Assembly: GCA_918807975.1 (NCBI GenBank)
Contig: OU964934.1
Location: 8,308,001 to 8,372,000, forward strand
Direction of reading: 5' to 3'
DNA: 64,000 nt
Source: Aplidium turbinatum
Lineage: Eukaryota > Chordata > Ascidiacea > Aplousobranchia > Polyclinidae
A program made the translations under genes and the position numbers. Shown one piece after another: positions 34,101 to 46,100 of this stretch (position 1 is its first letter; every line of letters begins with the position of its first letter). The notes under the pieces were generated by a model. The model worked only from the letters and a program-made list of their open reading frames with translations, ran no database searches and was not told the DNA's origin.

Positions 34101-37100
34101 CAGCCAGTCTGTGGTTTCATCATCCATGACGAGCAGACTTTCCACTCCGTTAGGTGGCTTAAAGATGGTATACAGTCATTGATGGTGTGATCTGCGGTCT
34201 GTTCCTCGGCACCACATTTACAGGATTAGGAAGAGGTCATTCCCCATTTGTGCATATGGTTGAGCGAAAATGCCCGACGCCTGCATAAAGACAACCGATG
34301 CGCACCCACACTGTTTCTGCAGTGTCAGGCCGATGTGTTTCTGCAGTGTCAGCGCCAGATTTGAAATAACAATAACTCGCAATGATACCATACTACTATG
34401 AATAGCAATTAACATATTGTTCATACAATTGTTGTAGCATAAGTGTCAACTTTAAACAATGTAGTGCATATTTTTAAACAATAAAATATTGTCACACATA
34501 GTCATTGTCACCAGAAGTCACAGGCCTATTAGTAGACTATATAGGTCCATACCTTCGGTCACTCGTAGCCTACAGTGAACGTTCTTTGGCCTATGCTGCG
34601 CTGTTCCCTATCGCGAAACTTTCAAGCTGCTTCTGTTTAGGAACAACTTTCTTTCGTTCGTTCCAACTCAAGCCCTTCAAGCCTTCCCAAATTTGAACGT
34701 GCTTGTTCTTCATAGAAACGTCATTTCTCAGATTTACCAAGATGATTTCAGATTTAATTTGCATTTGATGGTAAGTTGAAAAACTGACTAAAGACGTTTC
34801 AAGTACCAAACACAATTTGAATAACTTTATGTGCTAATTAAATTTTATAATCGTACATTAGGTACAAGGTTACATAAAAAAAAAACATTTTATCTGAATC
34901 AACTGAATCAACCTGTAGATTAAATTTTTTTATTTTTTCCTACTGTTCAGCATCTTTTTCTTGGTTGGAACCCGATACTGACATTTCATGACGAATGGAT
35001 GAGCACGACACATCTGAACACGCTCCACATACGTGGATGCAAGTTGAAAAAAATTCCAGAACGCATCAAGTCCTTGTCAAGTAAAGTCAATTATAACAAG
35101 TATAGTTTGCGCATCTTTATCCCTTTATCCTCACTAAAATAGCTTGCAAACTTATGAAATAACAATGAGTCGTATAGCCTACTGGTAGGCTACGTGTTTT
35201 TCAAAGGGTTGTACCTGGCCTGCTGCAGTAGCATTGTAATTTATTGTTTTAAAATGTTCAAAACGCTATGAAATTTAATCGTCAGATGTGAATGTTAAAA
35301 AATTTTAGTGAAAATAATCTTATCAAACAGTTTTGGAACCTTTTTATCCCCAAAGACTATATCCTGATGCAATGTCAAGGGCTCCTAGTACACAAAACCA
35401 TCAGTAGCCTATATCGGTTTAATTTTCTTGAAATTTTGTGTTTTGGTTATCATCTCAAAAGTCAGTGAATTTAGTATTTGACTTAAAATGGTTTTATTAG
35501 ATTAACTTTCAAGCGAGAGCGAAAATATCGATTGAAAATGTTAACCCACTTTAAAACTTCCGTGATAAAATATTAAGCTACTTAACTTGTCGACATTCAC
35601 TTCAGTTCAGTTTGTTTTTATTTCTGGCCATTACAACGAAAAACAATATATGCCCAACATAGCAAAGGTCCAGAAAAAGGTAGAAGCGATAAAACACGGA
35701 CTTTATAACGTGCATGATATCAAAGCTGGACAATTAGTTTAAAATATGGCTTGGTCACAATTGTTTCGGTCCGCATTTATTTTTGAATTGGAAATACAAC
35801 TGATGTTCTGCGTACAGTAAGTACAAAAGTAGACTAATTTTGACTATGCTTTCAAAATTACTCTTGAATTACTTGAGAGGCGGTCTAACTCTAAACTGTG
35901 TTTTTTAGAGTTACAATTTGCTGATTTGTCGGAAAACCTGATTGAGAGCCTTCCAGCCAACGCGTTTTCGAGCTGCACATCTCTTCAGAGACTTCAGATG
36001 GCGTCAAACAAGATCAAAAATATTTCAATAGGAGCTTTTAACGGTATTGCAACTACTGTTGCTTGACGTCTTGTAATAACAATAACTTAACAACAACAAG
36101 TATTATTCCTAAAAACATATTTTAAACTTGGATTGATTACTCTCTAAAAATAGCTTTATCATCTGCTAATCTTTTTCATTAAAAATGTGATAAAGCGGGT
36201 CAACGCAATCATGTTCACCCACTGCGTATTCTCCTAACTACGTTCACTACATCTTTTTCATAATACCACAACCACAGTTATAGTTACACCATTGACGCTG
36301 CATGGACTTGACAAAATTCAGTTTCTTTTCGTTTCTCTTCCGTTCATTCTGATTGGTCGAGCATTCCGGCCATTTTGCTCATAAATTTCGAAACAGCTTG
36401 CCTACTTTGAAGCTGCTTTTAGGATCATTCTACTGCAGAGGTTAGAAACCCTGCTTCTGTCGCCCTTTTAACTTAACTTTATTCAAACAATTCTTTCATT
36501 CAGGCTTGCGCAACCTTGCCATTTTGGATCTTTCTGACAATTTCATTGACCATTTATCTGAAGGAACATTTGATCATTTCAATAAAGACGATTTGGACAT
36601 TAATCTTTACGAAAATCCAATCAATTGCAACTGTAAGATGGCATGGATCACATCATGGCTGGAAGATGTGAGAAATAATTGTGTTTTGATTTTTAAGACG
36701 CTTTATTGATTTACAGATTGTTTTGTAAGCGTTTGATTTTGTGATTACGACGAAAACTCATCAACGGAAATAAAACTCACTTTAGGGAAAACAAAACCAA
36801 GTGTTGGTTACTGTTGTATTTCACTGTATTTAATGTAGCCTATGTTAAAGTCTTGAAAATGATTGTTTCGTGAGCAATTAAACATCAACACTGCCAATTA
36901 CCTTATTTCAACTAAAAATTTTGTGTAGTGGTAGATTATTATCAATTGTCGTCTTTTTAAGAAGAACACTGCCATATGGTTCACTGAAATGCCAGTCGAA
37001 AGCTCGTTTTGTCTCGGTGGGCACTAGTTATTGGATATCATAATAAAGAAATAACAAAAAACATTTGTTATAATCATGTGCCTTACAAAGAGACGGCGCA

Positions 37101-40100
37101 GTGGTTTCAATAAGTGTCGAACCGATTCCTGATAGCATTATGTTCTATTCCATGATATTGTAACCTACTGAACCTCTTTTCAGTATTACATTATAGTAGA
37201 TTATTGTCAGAAAATTGAACATGTATATCAACAACTACGAAACAAGCTCTCCACTTTGTACAGCCTGGCCAATTGTTTGATAGTTATCATTTAAGTTCGC
37301 ATAGTAATGGCCAATAGCCTCAACAGATGGGTCAACGCTGTGTATCCGTGTCCGAAGAATTATTGAGGCCACAAACTTTTTCTGACGATCTAAAAACGGA
37401 GAAAAGGCAGCGTATTCTAAGTCCTATTGTTTTTTTTTACATATTTTTCGTTTGAGGGAGCAGGTCTTTAATTTGTACCGGACCTAAATTGTCCTTTCAA
37501 CAATTTGCTTTAAGTAACTATTAAACTACAAAGGCCAGTTTGTTTTCTTAGATGAAAGACATCAACATAGCAACTGAAATCCGTTTGAAATGCAACCAGC
37601 CTGCTCGGAATCATGGAAGGAAGTTTCATCAGTTATCATCAGATGACTTCACCTGCCAATATGATGACATCCCATGGAGAGGTATAGGCTAGTATATAAA
37701 GTAGCCTTTATTTTTCATTTTGTAAACTGTTCTGGTCTATGCAGATTTATCACTTGACCTCAATCAGAACATAAAATTACGTAGATTATGGCATAAATGC
37801 TAAAGTTGTTCAAGTAGATTATTTTTTTAGTTTTACTTCTAAGTTAGCTTATCGGCAATTTTTATCCTACATCTTTACTTTTAACCAAAATAAAAGCCCT
37901 GCTTTAAAGCGCACAGTATATGCGACAAAAACCTTTGAGAAACTCATTGCCGTCTCAGTATTTTAATACAACCAATAATATGAAATTTCGTGGTCTGTTT
38001 TGTGAAGGTTGTGGTGAAGAACCGGCAAGAAAAATTGTCCCAGCCAAAAGGCTGTCTCGAAGTTGCCCAACTTCATGTGTATGTTATGATGAGAATGGAA
38101 TGCAATACTCACCCAAGCCACCAGAGAATTCCACCAACGTTGAAGACAATTCGAAATCGTAAGAAAATATAATGCGTAACATAAGTTATGGTAGAGGATA
38201 AGAAATAGAAATAGTAAGAAGTTCCCTCAATATTACACTTTGCTTTATTCTTCCTAGTGTTTACAGTACTTAGAAGAATCTAGTACTGAATGGCCTGTCT
38301 TGATTTCTTCCTCCAATAAAGAAAAATGTACTTTCAACAATCGTGTTAGGACAAAAAAGATTCCATTTTGTAATGTCAGTAAACTGCTTAATTTCAAACG
38401 TATATACTGGATATATTTCAAAAGCTTATTTTTTGGCCTTCTTAATCTTTTTAAAAATAGCTTCGGTAATTAAACCATGTTTTTGTTGTTGTTCAGAAGA
38501 CATGGGAGTCCACAGGAGTACCCCAAAGTAAAATGCTCAGATGCTGCTCTTAAAAGAATTCCAAAACCAATACCCATGAATGTGAAGACACTTAGCTTGC
38601 ATGGAAATAAACTCAACGTTTTAAAAGTCAAGCATTTAAAACCATACAAGAATCTTGTTGTTTTGGATGTTCGTGGTATGCCTTAAGAACGTTGGATATA
38701 TGCAAGTTCTTTGGTTTTCTTAAAAATTTTAGTTCAACAACCAACTGTTTGTTTTCGTTGTAGGCTATATCGTGTTTACATTGTGAAGAGTAACTAGATA
38801 TCAAAACGCAGAACCCAAAATGTAGATGCTAAGTTCATGTACAGGAATTGTTTTTAAATCTAAATTGTTTTCATCTTCACTCCCATTGAATTCATTATTG
38901 TTTTGACAACATTGAAGATGAAAAAGTTTAGCTTTCAAAACGTTTGCTAAACATGAGTTTAGTATCTTCTACATTTTCGCTTATTTATTTTTGATTAGAA
39001 TGACGACACTAGACGTTCCAACCATTTTGCTCCAAGCTGTAGGCTATATGTTTTAATAATTTGTACACATCTATTTTTCTGAACCATAGACAAGCAAAGC
39101 AAAGTAACCTTACCAGGTTTAACATAATGTATTACATACAAAACAAAATATATAACATAATGATTCAAACGTTTTCGGCACGTACCTATTTTTTTTTTTT
39201 TCTAAAAGGTTAAAACTAATATCTTTAGTTTGGAAGACTTTATGCGAGTTGCACCCGCTCATAAATGTTGTACAAGGATAACGTTTTCTGACTTCGTTTC
39301 AGAAGCATAAGTCTGCAGTCGATTGGTACTAGCCTACCTTCATTCATGTCCTATCTACAGGCAAAACCATACTATTTTAATTAATTAGACTTACTAAAAC
39401 ATTTCCAACATGTACACTTTACAGTTAGGGCATGGAAATAACTGTCCTTTGACTAGGTTGAAATTGTTATAGGTTTGAACTGTTTCATAAACGCCAGATT
39501 TTTTTGCTGCTTGCTGGTATCTCATTAAGACTCAATTACTTTTGCTTGGTTTTGATACAGATTTCCAGGTTTGTAGTATTAAGTAGCAAATAAAAATTCG
39601 AATTGTATCTTCTAGGAAATCACATTCGAACAATACTTGCGGACACAAGCGTCATGTTGCCAAAGGTCACGAGTTTAAGTTTGAACAACAACAATCTGAC
39701 TTATTTGGACAAAACTTTTTTCTATGGCCTTCCAAAACTTCGAATGGTTGAATTTTATCACAACAAAATAAAAGAAATTCCGAACGATTTATTTATGTAT
39801 ACCAGGTAAGGAAATCGATGCAACGTTAACATAAATGAAATGGCTTTAGATATAATGGTATAGCTATCCATTTAAAGACTATTGTAAGTAAATATGGTCG
39901 TTGGTTTGCCAACCTTTCATAAAACACCACAAGCAATGTTGGTAAATGTTACAAAATTGTTCATTTGTCTGTCGGTTGTCAATTTTTCATTCAAAACAAA
40001 GAGATGTTGCGTAGTAAATATTATTGTCGAGAAATAAAAACTTCAAATCCAGTAACAAGTAATTACAATAATCTTGCTTGGTTGCTGAGAGTTCCATCTT

Positions 40101-43100
40101 CACCATAGATGAGCAGCACAGAATGTAAATTTTGCTATGTGAAATGTTTAGAAACTTACAAAGACTGTATGCTGGGCCAAACCCATTAAAATCCTTTCAA
40201 GAAGATTTTCTGGTAACCCTGAACTTGAAGTCAGTGGTCTTGCGGAAAATTTCTTTGACAGAAATTCCAACTTCGCTTGACTCTCTGGTAAAGCACTGCA
40301 TCCAGTTATTCGGTGATTATTAATTTTCCGCAGTATAGCTTATGCAGTTAGTTGGTGAGTAGCCTTTTGACTAAAATCGATTCACTACGATTGACCTTAT
40401 AAAATACATTGTATGTTTGATTCAAATACAGCAGATGTTACTTTGTGTTAGGAGGAAATGAGAACATGTGTGCTTAGCGACAACTTCATCACCAAGATAA
40501 AAAATTATGCATTTTCCAAGTGCAGTCAGTTGGATAAGCTTTTGCTGAACAACAACCAAATCGCCACTATTGAACCAAATGCTTTCGTGTAAGTTGATGT
40601 GTTGGCAGTGCTTAACTTCAGGTATAAACTTGAAGAAATTGTTCATTTTGTTCAATGATCCGACGTGCTGGAGCTAAGTTTTGTCACACGAATTTGCCTT
40701 TTTTAGTTTAAAATACAGTTAACTTAAATAGCTTTGTTATTCGTTCGACCTAAAGATGAACATTATTTAAAAGAACGGGACTCAGACTTGTTTTATTCAG
40801 ATCATCTATCATTACTATAATAAGTTACCAATTACTGATAGATTGAAGAAGATAGGTTTGCTTATCGCTGTAGCCTAGGCTACTTGCTAGTTAGTTAATG
40901 AAAATATTTTTTGTGTAATGCGGTTTGATTGTATTTGTTAGGGGTGCTACCGTTCTCCGATACATAGACTTATCAGAAAACCGCTTGACAACATTATCAC
41001 CAACGTCATTTTTAACCTTGAGTCTGGACGAATTGAGGATAGAGCTCTTGGAAAATAATCTTGAATGTGATTGTAGGATGAAAAAATTCAAAACTTGGAT
41101 TGAAGAGGTGAAGTAACAAAAAGTTCTCAGCTGCAGTTAACTTACTTTGCATCAAAAAGTACCCACATGTAATTTTAACAAAACTATTATTGCCTAATCA
41201 AGTTGACAATATACGGCAGACGTAAATTGAATATCGTAGCCTATATAGCCCTTATTCGATAAGGTCACAATTATTTTAGTAACTCTTTTGATGTGTATAG
41301 TCTGCAGGGGCGCCAGAAGCGGAGGGGAAGGGGGGCGGATAACTAAAGATTGGAGGTGTGAACATGAAATTCTAAGACGGACAGAAATTGCAAGAACTAT
41401 ACTTGGAAAATGAAAAATGTTTTAATCAATCAAAGTTCAAATTTATCAATTCGTCAACGAATATTAAAATGCTATGTCTGGTCAACCCTTTTATACAACT
41501 CTGAAACTTGGACAGTCACAAAAAATGGAAAAACGGCCTTCGAGCTCTGGTCATACAGGCAAATGTTAAAAGTTTCATGGAAACAAAAGATCACTAACGA
41601 TGAAGTATTATCCAAATTTAATTCAAGCAAAATTCTCTTACAAATAGTCAAAAGAAGTAAATTAAAGTATTTTGGACACACAATAAGGCAAAACTTGTTA
41701 CAAAGATCATTAATAGAAGGGAAGATAAACTGTAAAAGAAACAAAGGTAGACCAAGAATGATTTGGACATCAAACATCACTAAATGGACAAAATTAAGTT
41801 ATGAAAATGCAGTACGAACAGCTCATGGTCGAGAACAATAGCGCATTGTATCCAACCCTCAATACGAGGAAGGAACGTAATGGTGATGATGAAGCTATAA
41901 CTGCACATTTTGCAATATAACAATTTCTGCTTTTCGCTTTTAGCCTAATTATATTCTTTCGTTTTTGCTTCAAAATAATATTTACGACACAAAATTCTGC
42001 AACACAGTTAGTAGGTTACATCATTATAACATAGCATGATGCCCTTCTTTGTATACCGGACACTTGTATCATTAGCCTACTCGATAGTGAGCTGATAGAT
42101 GAGCACTATTGCTACCGTATATCTTTTCTTAAAACTTTTAAAACAAATTGGCCTTTCAGCAATAAAAGTGCCCCTTTTTATAATCCTTCCCCCCAGTCAA
42201 AAACAGTTCAGGCGCCCCTGATAGTCTGATTTGTTATTCATAAACTTAAACGAAAGGTTGGCACCAAGTCTCATTATTTTAGTCTTTTTAATGTCATATT
42301 ACTTTTTTAAATACAGGCTCAAAACACCGATGCGACAGTAGACGTTAGATTTCGATGCAAGCAACCTTTGCGAATGCACAATCTTCTTTCGCACAAACTA
42401 TCTCCAAAGGAATTTGTTTGTAGAGAAGACGATGTTGATTATCTTGCAACGCCAGGTTCAAACAATTTGTTTTAGAATGTTAGAAACCCGAAATTTGAAA
42501 ATGTTTCACCAAAACGCAGCATGATTTGTAACCTATTTAAATAAAATATCGAATCGATTTAAGAGAACCAATATGAATACAACCTAATATTTTGATTTTG
42601 TTTGGTGCAGGTTTTGGTCATCAAACTTAATCATTTGAACTTTTGTGATTGTAATTTTCTACTGTATTGCATTGTAAATGCTACTCTGTGCAATCTCTTT
42701 GTGCACCAGCATCTGTTTAAACCAGGGGTGACGAACCTTTTTGCGGTCGCGGGCCACTTTGTCAGTTACACATTAGTTATCGGGCCACACAACTTAGCGC
42801 TTGTCAAAATTCCATGGCGTGATAGACTGGAATCGACCAAAAATACAAGGTGAAGTTGGTAAATAATGTTTTCACAACTTTACCTTTAGACCGAGAGCCT
42901 ACGACAGAAGATTTCACCCCATAATGTACAAAAGGTTTGACCCCTTGAAGTTACTGGGGTCAACCATGTCACTCACAAAAAGTATGGAAGATTGACCGCG
43001 CCGAGTGGATCTGGTCCCTAGAGCCCCCTAAAAAGCCCAAAAAGGGGGTTAATTTCACCCCATAAGGTACATGGACCAAACTTGGTGAAAACGAAGTTCT

Positions 43101-46100
43101 ATGTCAGGACATCACAAAAATATCAAATCTAACAATATTTTCGAGTGGAAAGGTGATGTAAGACCCCCCCGAAAGTGACCCCCCGGGGGGTTAATTTCAC
43201 CCCATAAGGTACATGGACCAAACTTGGTCAAAACGAAGTCTTATGTCAGGACATCACAAAAATATCAAATCTAACAATATTTTTGGGTGGAAAGGTGATG
43301 TAAGATGCCTTCAAAGTGACTTCCCATAATGTGACCCCCTCGGAAGGTGTATTTCACCCCATAAAGTACATGGACCAAACTTGGTCAAAATGAAGTCTTA
43401 TGTTTGGACATCACAAAAATATCAAATCTAACAATATTTTCGAGTGGAAAGGTGATGTAAGATGACTTCAAAGTGACTTCCCATAATGTGACCCCCTCGG
43501 AAGGTTTATTTCACCCTATAAAGTACATGGACCAAACTTGGTCAAAACGAAGTCTTATGTCAGGACATCACAAAAATATCAAATCTAACAATAGTTTTGG
43601 GAGGAAAGATGATGTAAGACTCCCCCAAAGTGACCCCCCAGGGGGTTAATTGCACCCCATAAGGTAAGCTACATGGACTAAAGTAGGTTAAATCGAAGTC
43701 TTATTTCACGGCATAACAAAAATATCAAATCTAACAATATTTTCGGGTGGAAAGGTGATGTAAGATGTCATCAAAGTAACCCCCAGAGGGTTTATTTCAT
43801 CATAGAGTACATGGACCAAACGTGGTCAAAACGAAGTCTTATAGGACACCACAAAATATCAAATCTAACAATACTCTCAGTTGGGAAGATGATAAAAGAC
43901 CTACCCAAAAGTGAATCTGCTCCTATAGTTTAACTTACTTCATTCCTTACTCGAACCAACCTTGGTGTAACGGAAGTGCTATGCCAGGACAGTACCAATG
44001 GATTAAATCGACAAATATTCTTATATAGGTTTTGGTGAAATACATTCACAAGCTGTCCCATGATGCATGAAATGGAATTATAGCCTACTTTACAAACAGT
44101 TTTTGTATAAATCATATTCAGTCAATCTAAAAAAGGCAACAGGACGTAACAATACATGGCTTTGTAACACCAAAAACAGAAAGTACATAAGAAGCATATA
44201 GGCTACAGTCATGGGCGCCGATCGCTCTCTAAGATTGGTGGGGACATTTACTAGGAAAGAAAGGGCAGACGAGCGAAGCGAGCTGAAAGATTGGGGTCTG
44301 TTCAACAAACAAACAAATAGGCCTACAGTAGATAGGCTACAAGTCTAATGCGATGTATTTTAATTGTCTGTGTCAGCATTGGACAGCAGAAGTCCAAACA
44401 CTGCAACTCGGCAACGAGTCTCCGGCGAACTAAAAACGAAGTCCTTGGTTGATCCTTGGCTTGTAATGAAGGTTGATCGAATTCAAAACTTTATTGTGCA
44501 CATAGCAGACCATTGCATGATTTGGCCGTTTCTGTGTCATGGTAGATCGTAACAAAGTTTTGATACGTCGCAAAGTTGAAAATGAGCGTTCAGCTGAACA
44601 CGAGCGGGCTGGTGATATGAGCAAAAGTTCCACTTGCGGAAACATTTGCCGAACAGCGGATTGTATCTTCTTGAATATCATTCGAAAATCTTGTGCAAGG
44701 GACTCTGTGTCAAAGAACTGATGATAATCGTCTACCAAATGTGATTGTAGCTTTCCACTAAAGAGTGATTCTTGTAGAATTTTGTAGTGCTCAAGATCGG
44801 TCGACTTGAAATAGTCAGTAAGATTTTGCTGCGAGCTGTCAATGACTGCAAAATACTCTGACCGATCGATCTTGAAGTTTAGGAGGTTGACCATGGCCAT
44901 GTCCACACTGAAGACGATTTGGAACGTGACAAGTCTTTTAAAAATTGAGTAGGGTAAGAGTTTTTTCAATTGAAAAAAAGCTGCCTGTCAGCCTTCCAAC
45001 TGCTGATTTTCCTATATACAATTTTTTGCCAAACCGGTAAAGATATTTCAGCAGCTCTTAACCTCAATGTAATAATAACTGAAAAAATAGCTTTTTTCTT
45101 ATACAAAAGTAACACAAGCTACACTTACTGCACTACATGCTGGTACGACTCTTTCAAAGTAATTCTAAAACTCTGCACTGTGTGGCCCTGGCGTAACAAA
45201 ATTAAATACAATTTGCGAGTTACACTAGGGTTTCTCTGCCTAATAAAACATTTCTACTACGGTTGGGGCTTCCTCGCATAAAACAAAAATGTTGTCCCCT
45301 CCTTTCAACATATTTTAAACGTTTAACTGGTAAAATTGTGACATTCGGGTAATATTTTCCCTTTTACGTTACAAAAATAATGTAAAAAGATGATGGGGAC
45401 ATGTAAAAAGATGGTGGGGACATGTAAAAAGATGGTGGGGACATGTCCCCACTGTCCTATAGGGATCGGCGCCGTGGCTATACTGTAGCCAGAAAATTGA
45501 TCCAAGATCTTGATACGACCACTAAATGTTGACTTAATAGAACAACTGACTATCCAAATAAGACGAAGAATAAGACGAAAAAAGTGAAAGCGACAGCAGT
45601 GACAATGAAGAATAAAGAAACGACCGTTTACATTTACACAAACAATCTCTGTTTATGAATGAACAGTTACAATAACTGATTAGAGACATGAAGCAAATGG
45701 CATTAAACAAAAATTTACTACATTGGGTTTATTGGGTTATTTATTGTAGCGGCTGGAAAATGTTCATTACTGCCTGAATTAACGTTCCGAAATGATTCAC
45801 TTCGAAACGTTTTGATTTGGATAGTCAGTTGTTCGATTAATTCAACATTTAGTGGTCGTATCAAGATCTTCGATCAATTTTCTGGCTACTGTAGCCTATA
45901 TGCTTCTCATGTACTTTCTGTTTTTGGTGTTACAAAGCCATGTATTGTCATGTCCTGTTGCCTTTTTTCGATTGACTGAACATGATTTATACAAAAACTT
46001 TTTGTAAAGTAGGCTATAGTTCCACTTCATGCATCATGGGACAGCTTGTGAATGTATTTCACCAAAACCTAAATAAAAATATTTTTAGATTTAATCCATT

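Larger units (their letters stand above)
42888..45557. repeat. Left arm of a large palindrome built of satellite-like units
   Basis: From the gcctacgacagaagatttca string near 42898, the arm holds about six or seven units of 140-157 bp, each with ccccataaggtacatggacc, caaaaatatcaaatctaaca and ggtggaaaggtgatgtaag. It continues to the actgactatccaaa string near 45557 once the hAT at 44210-45476 is set aside. The net arm length is about 1.4 kb. Confidence 0.85.

Noticed and set aside
35600-35720. Possible extra LRR exon between exons 4 and 5
   Set aside because: No leucine-rich frame with flanking splice sites was found, and the flanking exon phases (1 and 1) already join in frame.
42888-43960. 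Regularly spaced units as a possible CRISPR array
   Set aside because: The units are long, degenerate, without unique spacers and mirrored in an inverted arm inside a eukaryotic hAT.
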